A stretch of DNA of 64,000 bases from an uncultured Phocaeicola sp. (GCA_944319745.1 CALUET010000002.1:1-64000); one strand, 5' to 3'. Shown: positions 8,311 to 17,458, numbered from the stretch's first letter. The notes: a model not told the origin generated them from the sequence alone. Made by a program: numbers and translations.

Positions 8311-9069
8311 TCATTCAGAAATTCTCCGACGAAATTCAGCACAGATAATGGCCGTTGCCACAGCTACATTCAGCGATTCGCTTGTGTCATGCCCTTGCGG
8401 ATAGTTGGGAATCAGCAGTCGGCGATTGATCATTGCGGAAATATCCTTGCTTATGCCGTTTCCTTCGTTTCCCATTACGATGAGTCCGTGCGTGGATAAT
8501 TCCTGCTTGTAAAGATTTTCTCCGTCAAGGAAAGTTCCGAACACCGGGGTATTCTCGTCCAGTTCTTTAATCAAGCGGAGCAGATTGCAGTAATGAATCC
8601 TAACACGGGCGATGGCTCCCATGGTGGCCTGTACTGTTTTGGGGTTGAAAATATCGGCAGTTTCTTCGGAACAGAAGATGTCCTTTATGCCGAACCAGTC
8701 GGCAATGCGGACAATTGTTCCCAGGTTTCCCGGATCTTGCACGTTATCGAGGGCAAGGCAAAGTGAGTTTTTTATAATATCGCTGCTGAAAGTATGGTGA
8801 GGTTGCTTAAATACAGCCAGTACATCCTGCGGAGCTTTTTGCAGGCTGGCGCGGGCCAGTTCCTCATCGCTTACTTCGATTATTTCCGTTGCACGTGTGT
8901 TTTTGTTTGCATTAAGCCATCTCGGTGTTGCAACGAGTAGCGGACAGGGAAAAACGCCCAGCAGTTCATTTACCACTTTGTGACCTTCGGCTATGAAGAC
9001 GTCGTCGGCTTTTCTGTTTTTCTTCAGTTCAAGAGAGCGGATATATTTCGTTTTGTTTTTGCTAAGCAT
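8311..9069 (-). CDS. SpoU/TrmH-family RNA 2'-O-methyltransferase
   Basis: This 252-residue protein has an N-terminal substrate-binding domain (residues 10-90) and a C-terminal SPOUT knot domain. The three SPOUT motifs are visible: LDNVQDPGNLGTIVRIADW, VMGNEGNGIS and IPNYPQGHDTSESLNVAVA. It transfers a methyl group from S-adenosylmethionine to a ribose 2'-OH of rRNA or tRNA; the exact nucleotide cannot be read from the sequence. The start at 9069 (MLSKNKTKYI) is preferred over one six codons upstream because the family begins at this point. It is divergent from tamL. Confidence 0.88.
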   Translation of the reverse strand: MLSKNKTKYIRSLELKKNRKADDVFIAEGHKVVNELLGVFPCPLLVATPRWLNANKNTRATEIIEVSDEELARASLQKAPQDVLAVFKQPHHTFSSDIIKNSLCLALDNVQDPGNLGTIVRIADWFGIKDIFCSEETADIFNPKTVQATMGAIARVRIHYCNLLRLIKELDENTPVFGTFLDGENLYKQELSTHGLIVMGNEGNGISKDISAMINRRLLIPNYPQGHDTSESLNVAVATAIICAEFRRRISE

Positions 9070-9104
9070 AAAATATTTTGTGGGCAAATAACAATTATTA
9101 CATA

Positions 9105-9112
9105 CAAAGCTA
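9105..9112 (-). promoter_or_regulatory. -7 box of the SpoU methyltransferase gene
   Basis: TAGCTTTG on the minus strand fits TAnnTTTG, 35 bases before the ATG at 9069. Confidence 0.45.
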
Positions 9113-9135
9113 AGAAGTTATTTTTAATTATATAT

Positions 9136-9143
9136 TATCTTTG
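9136..9143 (+). promoter_or_regulatory. tamL -7 box
   Basis: TATCTTTG fits TAnnTTTG and lies 34 bases before the chosen tamL ATG. It supports the start at 9178 rather than a longer in-frame extension that would begin inside the divergent gene. Confidence 0.5.
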
Positions 9144-9177
9144 TTGTCAAAAATTGCGTAGATATGTCTTGCCACGT

Positions 9178-11490
9178 ATGGAGAAAATTCTTTGTCGCTA
9201 TATAAATTTATTGTTGTTTTCCGTGATATTGGCAGGATGTTCTGTAAGTAAATTTATACCGGAAGGCCATTATTTGCTGGATAATGTAAAGATTGAGTCG
9301 GACAATGAAGAAATCAAGCCGTCTCAGATGAAGGCTTATGTGCGTCAGACTCCGAACGCAAAATGGTTCAGTCTCTTTAAGGTTCCTTTATACATTTATG
9401 GAGCTTCGGGAAAAGATTCCACGAAGTGGATAAACCGTCTTTGGCGGAAGTTGGGAGATGCCCCAGTGATATACGATAAAAATGAGGCGGAAACAACGCG
9501 TGCCGAATTGTGTAAAGCCGTGCAAAATATGGGATATATGGGAGCTTCTGTCGAATTGCAGGAAGAGACGGACGGCAATAAAATGAAAGTTCGATACCGC
9601 ATCTCATCAGGAAAGCCCTATATGATAGACAACGTGAGTTACGATATTCCCGATGAAAAGATACGTGGATATTTCATGTCCGATTCGACGCATATGTTGC
9701 TTCACCCGGGAATGCGCTTTGACGTAAACGTATTGGATGCGGAAAGGCAGCGCATTACCGAGCTGTTGCAAAACCATGGATACTACCGTTTCAACAAGGA
9801 CTTTATAGCATTTCGTGCCGATACGGTACTCAATACCTATCGGGTGGATGTCACATTGCAGCTGTTGCCTTACCGCAGGAAACGGGATGATGTTCCTTCT
9901 GCACATTCGCAGTATTGGTTGCGGAACATCAATTATTTGTTGGATTCCGATGCGTCTGTGTTGGAAGAAAGCGATTTTCAGCATCTGAACCACAGTCGTT
10001 CTGGTGGAATTAATATCTATTACGGTGATAATTTATTCCTTCGTCCGAAGGTTATATCCAATTTAAATTATCTGCATTCCGGCAATTTGTACAGGAATCG
10101 TGACGTGCAAAATACTTATTCGTCGCTGGGACGTTTGTCTATCATGAAATTCTCCAACATACGTTTCTCCGAAGTTACGGAGAATGATTCGTTGTTCCTG
10201 GATGCCAACATAGCCTTGTCCCGTAATAAAAATCAGTCGGTTTCATTCGAAATAGAGGGAACAAACTCGGCGGGCGACCTGGGAGCTGCCGCATCGGTTG
10301 CCTATACGCACCGGAATTTATTTAAGGGTTCCGAAGTGTTTACGGTCAAACTGCGTGGAGCTTACGAGGCCATCACCGGACTGGAAGGCTATTCTAATAG
10401 TAACTATACGGAATATGGTGCGGAAATGAGCCTGAACTTTCCGGAATTTATGTTCCCCTTTCTTTCAAGCGATTTCAAGCGCCGTATTAGAGCAACGTCG
10501 GAAGTCAGCGTAAAGTATAACTGGCAGATACGTCCCGAATTCGAGAGAACCCTGGCTTCGGCTTCATGGAGTTATCACTGGACGAAGAGGCAGAACACGA
10601 CGCATCGTTTCGATTTGTTGGATATAAACTATATTTATATGCCGTTTACCTCGTCGGCATTCGATGCTTATCTCGATGAGATGGATCAGATAAACCCGCT
10701 TTTGCGTCACAGCTACGAAGACTTGTTTATTGTTCGTTTAGGTTATACGTACACATATAACAGTGCAGGCTCGACAGCATTGAAGACTTCTAAACGAAAC
10801 TCGTACTCGATTCGTTTCAACATTGAGGAAGCTGGTAATTTACTTTATGCCTTTTCTCGTCTGGTTCATAAGAAACCTAAGTATGGAGAGGCCTATCAAT
10901 TGGCCAATATTGACTTTGCTCAATACATTAAGGCGGATTTCGATTATGCAAAGAACTTCATGATTGACGATCGTAATTCGTTGGTTTTTCATGTCGGCCT
11001 CGGTATCGGTTTCCCTTACGGGAATTCAAAGAGCCTGCCTTTCGAGAAACTTTATTTTTCCGGCGGGGCGAATAGCGTAAGGGGATGGAGTGTCCGCTCT
11101 TTGGGGCCGGGAAGTTATGGAGGAAATTCCAATTCAATTGATTATGTAAATAGGACGGGAGATATTAAACTTGACTTGAACCTGGAGTATCGTACGTATT
11201 TGTTCTGGAAACTGAACGGGGCTGTTTTTATCGATACCGGAAACATCTGGAATATTCGTTCGCAAGGCTTACAGACAGAGGGCGTGTTTAAGTTTAATCG
11301 ATTCTACAAGCAACTGGCTGTAGCGTACGGTTTGGGTATCCGTTTCGATTTGGATTTCCTGATACTTCGTTTCGACGGCGGAATGAAAGCCGTAAATCCG
11401 ATGTACACAGGGCGCGATCGTTTCCCGATTATTTCTCCCAAGTTCTCCCGTGATTTTACGTTTCATTTTGCAGTAGGTTATCCGTTCTAA
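9178..11490 (+). CDS. tamL: TamL-type outer-membrane assembly lipoprotein (Omp85 family)
   Basis: The 770-residue protein begins with a signal peptide and lipobox (ILAGC, Cys21), followed by POTRA-like domains over roughly residues 25-270 and a C-terminal 16-strand beta barrel ending in FHFAVGYPF. The VRGWSVRSLGPGSYGG segment is the conserved L6 region of Omp85 barrels. A lipid-anchored TamA counterpart is known in Bacteroidetes as TamL; it works with TamB in outer-membrane assembly. No tamB is adjacent in this window. The start is set by the promoter at 9136 and by the signal peptide. Confidence 0.88.
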   Translation: MEKILCRYINLLLFSVILAGCSVSKFIPEGHYLLDNVKIESDNEEIKPSQMKAYVRQTPNAKWFSLFKVPLYIYGASGKDSTKWINRLWRKLGDAPVIYDKNEAETTRAELCKAVQNMGYMGASVELQEETDGNKMKVRYRISSGKPYMIDNVSYDIPDEKIRGYFMSDSTHMLLHPGMRFDVNVLDAERQRITELLQNHGYYRFNKDFIAFRADTVLNTYRVDVTLQLLPYRRKRDDVPSAHSQYWLRNINYLLDSDASVLEESDFQHLNHSRSGGINIYYGDNLFLRPKVISNLNYLHSGNLYRNRDVQNTYSSLGRLSIMKFSNIRFSEVTENDSLFLDANIALSRNKNQSVSFEIEGTNSAGDLGAAASVAYTHRNLFKGSEVFTVKLRGAYEAITGLEGYSNSNYTEYGAEMSLNFPEFMFPFLSSDFKRRIRATSEVSVKYNWQIRPEFERTLASASWSYHWTKRQNTTHRFDLLDINYIYMPFTSSAFDAYLDEMDQINPLLRHSYEDLFIVRLGYTYTYNSAGSTALKTSKRNSYSIRFNIEEAGNLLYAFSRLVHKKPKYGEAYQLANIDFAQYIKADFDYAKNFMIDDRNSLVFHVGLGIGFPYGNSKSLPFEKLYFSGGANSVRGWSVRSLGPGSYGGNSNSIDYVNRTGDIKLDLNLEYRTYLFWKLNGAVFIDTGNIWNIRSQGLQTEGVFKFNRFYKQLAVAYGLGIRFDLDFLILRFDGGMKAVNPMYTGRDRFPIISPKFSRDFTFHFAVGYPF

Positions 11491-11501
11491 AAGAAAAATA
11501 T

Positions 11502-11753
11502 ATGGAAAAGTCGGAAATAAAGTTGTATACAGAAGAAGAATTGGACGAGTTGATTGCTTGGTTCAGCGACAAAGATCTGCCAAAATCTTATCGGATAGAT
11601 AAGGCAACGTATGCGCCCGATTTGCGGGATACGCTGGAACGTTTGTTTGAACAGGCACGTATTTGCCGGGAAAACCCGAGGATGCAGGGATGTATCTTCC
11701 TTTTGGAAAGAATAAAGAGCGGCTTGGAGCAGGGAAAAGTTGCCGATTCTTAG
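11502..11753 (+). CDS. Small acidic protein, DUF6965-like
   Basis: An 83-residue soluble, mostly helical protein starting 11 bases after tamL and probably in its transcript. The ELDELIAWF start, the central D-RDTLERLFEQARI helix and the final FLLERIKSGLEQ helix resemble the DUF6965 family of Bacteroidetes, judged from memory of the family pattern. No function is established. It ends 14 bases before the stop codon of the convergent IbrB-like gene, with no hairpin visible between them. Confidence 0.65.
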   Translation: MEKSEIKLYTEEELDELIAWFSDKDLPKSYRIDKATYAPDLRDTLERLFEQARICRENPRMQGCIFLLERIKSGLEQGKVADS

Positions 11754-11767
11754 GCGGAAAACGGGAA

Positions 11768-12346
11768 TCATTCCGAGGGAAACGTTTCGTCGTTTTTCTC
11801 AGGTCCGGCAGAGCCGTGCATGTGGAAGCGGGTTTGAGGGATGCTGAACTCTTTGTTGGCAAACAATTCTGCAAGGCCGGAAATCTGTTTGAGGCGGAGA
11901 AGTTCGTCTCTGTCCATGCCGATGTTTTCCATAATCCATTTGTCAGACATGCCCGCTTTATCCAGTTCTGCTATGATATGCGACATTAATTCTACGTTAT
12001 GAGTGCCGCGTGCCCGGTTATGACGTATGGTTGAACCGATGCGATGAGAGAGGTCTTTTTCTATAACAACGACGGGTAACAGGCCGTTTTCGCGCTCGTA
12101 TATCCGTTTCGATGTCTTTAAAACAGTATATCGGTGGTAGCCGTCTACCAAAATGTATTTGTCGTTTTCTTTATCGTAATAGCATACGCACGGCATTGTA
12201 AAACCATCTTCCCATATCGACAATTCCAATAATTTCATCTCGGGCGGAGCCATAATGTTTGGATTATAGTCGTTTGCTTCTACCTTTTCCACGGGAATGG
12301 CCTTGACATTATATATCGGACTCTTATATTTGCTTACTGTTTCCAT
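11768..12346 (-). CDS. IbrB-like ParB/sulfiredoxin-fold protein
   Basis: A 192-residue protein with a ParB N-terminal-type domain over about residues 15-110. The diagnostic motif DGYHR is at 68-72, preceded by the PVEKVEANDYNPN strand-loop. This fold in ParB binds and hydrolyses CTP, and related proteins act as nucleases or kinases. The C-terminal third is helical and could bind nucleic acid. Its start codon lies inside the end of the IbrA-like gene (13-base overlap), so the two are co-translated. In E. coli the pair ibrA/ibrB activates eib genes in prophages; its biochemical activity is not settled. An equivalent role here is inference. Confidence 0.8.
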   Translation of the reverse strand: METVSKYKSPIYNVKAIPVEKVEANDYNPNIMAPPEMKLLELSIWEDGFTMPCVCYYDKENDKYILVDGYHRYTVLKTSKRIYERENGLLPVVVIEKDLSHRIGSTIRHNRARGTHNVELMSHIIAELDKAGMSDKWIMENIGMDRDELLRLKQISGLAELFANKEFSIPQTRFHMHGSAGPEKNDETFPSE

Positions 12347-13638
12347 ATATTTTTATATTCTTTTATGATGCGGCTTTTCTGGCTTATTTGTTCTTTTGTG
12401 GGCGAGAATCCCATATATTTACATGCGTGATCGTTACGAAGAATGCATATACACATGCGTTTATAGGTGGGAAGTTCTTTAAATTCCGGGATGTCTATGT
12501 CATCTTGATAGTCCATTTTTACCGGGTGTTTGGTCGTCTTGTAATTACTTTTCTGCGCGATTTCGATGGGAATTCCGAGATCAATCAGTTTCTGTATTAC
12601 CTTATCGCTGAGGCATCCGCCTTTTGTCTTCCAGAATTTCTGGCTTACGGAGAGATGGCGAAGGTAGTTGTCTCGGGCCGATTCTGGTAATGTAGACAGT
12701 AGAAAGTACATGAATTTTTTCCATGTATACCCTTCGGGCAGGGTAATTTTTTTGCGTGCAGTGGCACGTGTTGCCCCGTAAATGGCAGAAAAGTTGATGC
12801 CGTTTACCCGTCCTATCATCTTTCCCCATGTATCAGGATCGATAGCTTTATATAAAGAAAGGCTTTCTATTGCTTCACTGATGAAGGGGCTTGCCACTCT
12901 TTGTTTCTCCAAAGGAACTCCTGCCTTGTAATACAGATCGTATAACGTATTGTAATCCCACTTGAATTTTCCGTTTGCTATCCATATATCGGTGGTTTTC
13001 CAGTCGTATATCGGGTAGACGTTATAAATATCACTTCCTAATCTGTATGTCCATGAAAGGTGATTGTATGATGAAGACGAGGGGCTTCTGTAAATGCATC
13101 GCCAGCGGAAATAGCTCTCTTGAGTGCGTATGCCTATCAGACAGCATGTGCGGTTTGCCCTCTTTTTTCGGTGCAGCCATTGTGAAAAGTATATTTGAAA
13201 GTCGTAATCCCACATGTCGCTTTTCAATTCGGGAAAGTCTTTTATGGTTAAAGCATCGGCAGGCATGGGGCGCACCCACGCATCTTTCAGTTTCGGATCC
13301 CACGGTCTCCAGTACGGTTGATACATGGAAGTGCAGGTGGTTACGCGGAAAGGAAGACAAATATGATAGATTTCCAACAGATCTTTATTGCGTTCGAATG
13401 TGCGGTTTACGTAATCGGTTGTCATTTTATATTGTATTTCATAATCCAAATGAAGTACACCGATTTTTTGTTTTATGTTATGTTTACGCATATAATCTAT
13501 GCATAAATTGAGGAGAACGCCGCTGTCTTTTCCGCCGGAGAATGAAACAATGATGTTGTCGAATTCCTTAAAAATGATCTCAAGTCTTTCTTGTGTAAGT
13601 TCATACACATTCTTATTTTCTTGAGAGGATTGGTTCAT
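12334..13638 (-). CDS. IbrA-like PP-loop (PAPS reductase-type) protein, DUF3440
   Basis: The 434-residue protein opens with a PP-loop ATP pyrophosphatase motif, SGGKDSG at residues 34-40, as in PAPS reductase and the DNA-phosphorothioation protein DndC. A central segment LIGIRTQESYFRWRCIY and the C-terminal DUF3440 region are those of IbrA. The ATG at 13638 overlaps the TGA of the upstream gene as ATGA, which decides the start over an ATG 11 codons earlier. Family knowledge suggests adenylation of a substrate by ATP cleavage, but the substrate is unknown. It forms a tight three-gene unit with the GNAT-like and IbrB-like genes. Confidence 0.82.
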   Translation of the reverse strand: MNQSSQENKNVYELTQERLEIIFKEFDNIIVSFSGGKDSGVLLNLCIDYMRKHNIKQKIGVLHLDYEIQYKMTTDYVNRTFERNKDLLEIYHICLPFRVTTCTSMYQPYWRPWDPKLKDAWVRPMPADALTIKDFPELKSDMWDYDFQIYFSQWLHRKKRANRTCCLIGIRTQESYFRWRCIYRSPSSSSYNHLSWTYRLGSDIYNVYPIYDWKTTDIWIANGKFKWDYNTLYDLYYKAGVPLEKQRVASPFISEAIESLSLYKAIDPDTWGKMIGRVNGINFSAIYGATRATARKKITLPEGYTWKKFMYFLLSTLPESARDNYLRHLSVSQKFWKTKGGCLSDKVIQKLIDLGIPIEIAQKSNYKTTKHPVKMDYQDDIDIPEFKELPTYKRMCICILRNDHACKYMGFSPTKEQISQKSRIIKEYKNIWKQ

Positions 13639-14033
13639 CTTGTCAGTTCCATTTTGGCGTATAGTTTCCACTGTTGAATTGTTTTGAAATTTTTTCTTGC
13701 GAATATGTCTTGATGTATGGTTTGTACGATGGCTAATAACGGTCCCTTGTATTCGGTATCGGCTGTTATGTGATCAAGTAGCAGGGATAGAATTTCCTCT
13801 CCATTAAGGGACTTTGCATAATAATTATTAATGATTTGTTTACCTGAACGATTCTCCATGGGCATGAATCCCACAACTCCTTCTTGTGATGATGCAATAT
13901 ACCATATATAGTTTTTTCCGGTTTTAAACGGATAGTTATGGTTAAATCGCAGTACAGGCGGAGACATTACAAGCGGAGCAACCAATTGATATAATTGGGG
14001 ATCCGTGCCGTTTAGTTTGAGAATCGTTATCAT
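13635..14033 (-). CDS. GNAT-like small protein of the Ibr cassette
   Basis: A 132-residue protein with alternating strands and helices reminiscent of the GNAT acetyltransferase fold. The strand pattern YIWYIASSQEGVVGFMPM is followed by a helix (residues 76-90), another strand around LLAIVQTIH and an end, FKTIQQWKLYAKME, like the final GNAT helix-strand. No clear Q/RxxGxG/A acetyl-CoA loop is seen, so it may be a degenerate member. It starts 43 bases after lysA and overlaps the IbrA-like gene by four bases (ATGA), making it the first gene of the cassette. The base composition is visibly more A/T rich than that of flanking lysA. Confidence 0.6.
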   Translation of the reverse strand: MITILKLNGTDPQLYQLVAPLVMSPPVLRFNHNYPFKTGKNYIWYIASSQEGVVGFMPMENRSGKQIINNYYAKSLNGEEILSLLLDHITADTEYKGPLLAIVQTIHQDIFARKNFKTIQQWKLYAKMELTR

Positions 14034-14076
14034 GCGGAAAGAACGTTACACTGTATCCTTTCGGTTAAGCGGATCT

Positions 14077-15237
14077 TTATACAAATTCATCCGAAAGATA
14101 TCCTTTGGGTAACGGTCGGCAATTGTATCCGGAAGCCATGATTTCACCATAAGCTCCGGCAGAACGTATGGCAATCAAATCGTTTCGTTTGGTCTTGTTC
14201 AGGTCGATTGCTTTTCCGAAAACGTCGGAGGATTCGCAAATCGGGCCCACCACATCGTATGTTTCCGGAGTTTCTTCGGAAGAAATGTTTTCTATTTTAT
14301 GATAAGCCTGGTATAAAGCAGGGCGAATCAAATCGGTCATTCCTCCGTCGACTATGGCAAATTGTTTGTTAACGCCTTGTTTTACATAGATAACTTTCGT
14401 GATGAGGCTTCCACATTGTCCCACGATGGAACGTCCCAGCTCGAAGTGAAGTGTTTGCTGCGGGCGCAATTTCATGTGCTTGTGATAGGTTGCAAAATAC
14501 TGGGCAAAGTCGGGAATTGGTTGACGGTTCGGGTGGGCATAGTCAATTCCCAGGCCTCCTCCTACGTTGATATGCTCGACAATGATTTGCCGGTTGAACA
14601 GCTTTTGTTGTAATTCATTTATTCTGTTGCACAAAGCGACGAAATCTCCCATGTCAAGGATCTGCGAACCGATGTGGAAATGCAGGCCGACAAATTTTAC
14701 ATTCTTCATTTCCTGTGCGAGATCGATGACGCGATCCATGTCTTGCATGCTGATTCCGAATTTGTTTTCTGCCAGTCCTGTGGTAATATTGGCATGTGTA
14801 TGTGCTCCGACATCGGGATTGATGCGGAAAGCCACGCGGGCGATTTTCCCTTTTGCCTGCGCCAGTTCGTTGATAACTTCGAGTTCGGGTACAGATTCTA
14901 CGTTGAAGCAGAATATGTCATAATCCAATCCCAGATTGATTTCATCATCGGTTTTTCCTACGCCGGCGTAAACAATTTTGTTGGAAGGAAAGCCTGCTTT
15001 TATGGCAGCCTTGATTTCTCCGCCGCTAACACAATCGGCACCTAAACCGTTTTCGCGGATGATGTTGAGAATTTTTGGGTTTGCATTGGCTTTAATGGCG
15101 TAGTGAACACAGAATTTATCGTATTTGCCGGCTTCTTTTTTGACGGTGTTCAATGTCTCTCTTAGCAGATCTCCGTCGTAATAATAGAAGGGAGTTGCAA
15201 TATCTTTGAACTTGTTTATGGGAAAATGTCCTTTCAT
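14077..15237 (-). CDS. lysA: Diaminopimelate decarboxylase
   Basis: This 386-residue PLP enzyme carries out the last step of lysine synthesis, converting meso-diaminopimelate to lysine. The PLP lysine lies in HYAIKANANPKI (residues 45-56). The phosphate-binding segment HINVGGGLGIDY and the C-terminal CESSDVFGKAIDL with its cysteine are conserved. The final part GAYGEIMASGYNCRPLP is normal. Its length is slightly short of the usual 400-420. It follows lysC with a hairpin in the 98-base spacer. The Ibr-like cassette starts 43 bases downstream on the same strand and may share its transcript. Confidence 0.95.
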   Translation of the reverse strand: MKGHFPINKFKDIATPFYYYDGDLLRETLNTVKKEAGKYDKFCVHYAIKANANPKILNIIRENGLGADCVSGGEIKAAIKAGFPSNKIVYAGVGKTDDEINLGLDYDIFCFNVESVPELEVINELAQAKGKIARVAFRINPDVGAHTHANITTGLAENKFGISMQDMDRVIDLAQEMKNVKFVGLHFHIGSQILDMGDFVALCNRINELQQKLFNRQIIVEHINVGGGLGIDYAHPNRQPIPDFAQYFATYHKHMKLRPQQTLHFELGRSIVGQCGSLITKVIYVKQGVNKQFAIVDGGMTDLIRPALYQAYHKIENISSEETPETYDVVGPICESSDVFGKAIDLNKTKRNDLIAIRSAGAYGEIMASGYNCRPLPKGYLSDEFV

Positions 15238-15285
15238 TTGTTGTTTTTTTGAAGATTAGTCTTTGGGAAGAATGGATTAAAAAGA

Positions 15286-15318
15286 GCGGATGACTGATTT
15301 CCTTTTATCAGCATCCGC
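15286..15318. terminator. Hairpin between lysC and lysA
   Basis: GCGGATG-A-CTGAT (15286-15298) pairs with ATCAG-CATCCGC (15307-15318) around an 8-base loop, with one bulged A. On the minus strand it follows lysC and precedes lysA, and no strong T-run follows, so it may reduce rather than end transcription into lysA. Confidence 0.5.
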
Positions 15319-15335
15319 CTGTTATGTTTGATAAA

Positions 15336-16655
15336 TTATTTGTTGTTGAATAAAACATTGCTCAACGATTGCAATGCCTTTTTCTTATCGGCTTCCCGAA
15401 TGAGGAAGGAAATGTTATAATTGCTCCCGCCGAATGAGATCATACGTACCGGAATATCCCGCATAGCATCGAGGGCTTTTGCCTCAAACCCGACGTTCTC
15501 CCACATCAAATCACCTACTACGCAGATGATACACATGTCGTGGTCGACGGTAACCGTGCCGTACTTTTTCAAATCATCAACTATTTCGTTCAGGTGTTTC
15601 GTGTTGTCTATTGACACGGATACTGCTACTTCCGAGGTACAAACCATGTCAATGGATGTCTGATAGCTCTCGAAGATTTCAAAGACTTTCCGCAGGAAAC
15701 CGTATGCAAGCAGCATGCGGCTCGATTTAATCTTTATGGCGGTTATGTTATCTTTTGCCGCTACGGCTTTAATTTTTCCTTTTTCCGTGTCGTTGGATAT
15801 GAGCGTTCCCGGTGCGCTGGGTTCCATTGTGTTCAGCAGACGTACAGGAATGTTTGCATATTTTGCCGGCTGAACGCATGTGGGATGCAGTATTTTTGCT
15901 CCGAAATAAGCCAGTTCTGCAGCTTCCTCGAAGTGCAGCTGTCGTACCGGAGATGTCTTTTCTACGATGCGAGGATCGTTATCGTGCATGCCGTCAATGT
16001 CCGTCCATATTTGTATTTCGGAAGCGTTTATTGCAGCTCCTATCAATGATGCCGTATAATCACTTCCGCCTCTTTGCAGATTGTCGATTTCTCCGTAAGC
16101 ATTTCTGCAAATGAATCCTTGGGTAATATAGATTTCCTGACCGGGATTTGCCTCTAATTGTAATGCGATTTTCTCGCGGATGTAGTTCAAATCCGGTTCA
16201 CTGTTTTTGTCTGTCCGCATAAATTCCAAGGCAGGGATCAGCACAGCTTTTACACCTTGTTCGCAAAGGTAGTTTGTAACCATGTTTGTTGATATAATTT
16301 CTCCCTGTGCAAGTATGACTTTTTCCTCGAACAAAGTAAAAATATCTTTCGTGTAAGAGCGGATATAATCGAATACGGATTTTACAAATTCCAGTGTCTT
16401 TTGTTTATATGCTTCGGTTGAATAAAGCTCATTAATGTGCTGTTTGTATGTATTCTCCAGCTTGTTAATGATATCGTTTGCGCCTTCCGGATTCTTTTTA
16501 TACAGATAATCCGAGATTTCGACCAAAGTGTTTGTCGTACCCGACATGGCTGATAATACAACAATTTTCTGTTCGCCGTCAGTAATTAATTTGGCAACAT
16601 CTTTCATTCTTTGTGCAGAGCCTACAGATGTTCCTCCAAACTTTAAAACTTTCAT
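15336..16655 (-). CDS. lysC: Aspartate kinase
   Basis: A monofunctional 439-residue aspartokinase that phosphorylates L-aspartate at the entry to lysine, threonine and methionine synthesis. The N-terminal kinase domain starts with MKVLKFGGTSVGSAQRMK and contains GGSDYTASLIGAAI (residues 210-223). Two ACT domains occupy about residues 300-439 and are the usual site of feedback inhibition by amino acids. There is no fused homoserine dehydrogenase, unlike ThrA. The ATG at 16655 is chosen over a TTG four codons upstream. A TATATTTG box lies 47 bases before it. Confidence 0.95.
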   Translation of the reverse strand: MKVLKFGGTSVGSAQRMKDVAKLITDGEQKIVVLSAMSGTTNTLVEISDYLYKKNPEGANDIINKLENTYKQHINELYSTEAYKQKTLEFVKSVFDYIRSYTKDIFTLFEEKVILAQGEIISTNMVTNYLCEQGVKAVLIPALEFMRTDKNSEPDLNYIREKIALQLEANPGQEIYITQGFICRNAYGEIDNLQRGGSDYTASLIGAAINASEIQIWTDIDGMHDNDPRIVEKTSPVRQLHFEEAAELAYFGAKILHPTCVQPAKYANIPVRLLNTMEPSAPGTLISNDTEKGKIKAVAAKDNITAIKIKSSRMLLAYGFLRKVFEIFESYQTSIDMVCTSEVAVSVSIDNTKHLNEIVDDLKKYGTVTVDHDMCIICVVGDLMWENVGFEAKALDAMRDIPVRMISFGGSNYNISFLIREADKKKALQSLSNVLFNNK

Positions 16656-16701
16656 TTTGCCTTTCAAAATTTAATTGTTCTATGAATATACTAATACGTT
16701 G

Positions 16702-16709
16702 CAAATATA
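16702..16709 (-). promoter_or_regulatory. lysC -7 box
   Basis: TATATTTG on the minus strand fits TAnnTTTG and separates lysC from the upstream FtsE-like gene as a new transcription unit. Confidence 0.5.
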
Positions 16710-16771
16710 GCGATAAAAGTATAAAACTTTGAGTGTTAGTATTGAAAATATTTCTGTCGCAAGTCCTTTTT

Positions 16772-17452
16772 TCAGTGAGTATCGATTCGCGAGAGATGAT
16801 GATTTTCGCAGCGGTAAACCTTCCCGGGAAAATCGTTCAGGTGGTTTAAATTATGCGTGGTTATGATAACAGCAGAGCCTTGTTCACTGATTTTTTTGAG
16901 CACTTCCACTATTTTTTTTCCTGTTTCTGCATCCAGATTTCCGGTAGGTTCATCGGCCAGGATTATTTGAGGCTTGTTCAAGATGGCGCGTGCTATTACG
17001 ATGCGTTGCTGTTCGCCTCCCGAAAGTTCGTTCGGCATTTTGTAGCCTTTATTCTCCATTTTTACCATGCTCAGGGCTTCTTGTATGCGAAATTCCCTTT
17101 CCGATTCGTTTTTCCATCCCGTTGCTTTCAGTACAAACTCCAGGTTGTCGTGTACGTTCCTGTCGATGAGAAGTTGAAAATCCTGAAATACGATGCCTAA
17201 CTGCCGGCGTAATTCGGAGATGTGTTTGGCCTTTATCTTTCGCATGTCATAGCCTAACACGGTAGCTTCTCCGTCGCTGATCTCCAGTTCTCCGTAGATG
17301 GTTTTTAAAAAGCTGGACTTTCCGGTTCCCACTTTTCCTATCAGGTAAACGAATTCTCCCGCATAAAGTTGAAAGTTGGTCTCGGTCAGGATGTCGAAAC
17401 CTTGCTGGTTGATGTTTACTTTTTTATAGTCGATGAGCGGTTGTACATCCAT
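16772..17452 (-). CDS. ftsE: FtsE-like ABC ATPase
   Basis: A 226-residue ABC ATPase with Walker A GKVGTGKS (residues 39-46), Q-loop FQDFQLL, signature LSGGEQQR, Walker B IILADEPTGNLD and switch His in ITTHNLNHL. The ADEPTGNLD form and the length are those of the FtsE/LolD group. FtsE works with the membrane protein FtsX to control peptidoglycan hydrolases at the division site. No ftsX is adjacent, so the pairing is inferred; LolD-like lipoprotein export is the alternative. It is the last gene of the long minus-strand run and starts six bases after hisIE. Confidence 0.82.
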   Translation of the reverse strand: MDVQPLIDYKKVNINQQGFDILTETNFQLYAGEFVYLIGKVGTGKSSFLKTIYGELEISDGEATVLGYDMRKIKAKHISELRRQLGIVFQDFQLLIDRNVHDNLEFVLKATGWKNESEREFRIQEALSMVKMENKGYKMPNELSGGEQQRIVIARAILNKPQIILADEPTGNLDAETGKKIVEVLKKISEQGSAVIITTHNLNHLNDFPGKVYRCENHHLSRIDTH

Positions 17453-17458
17453 GTTTTA

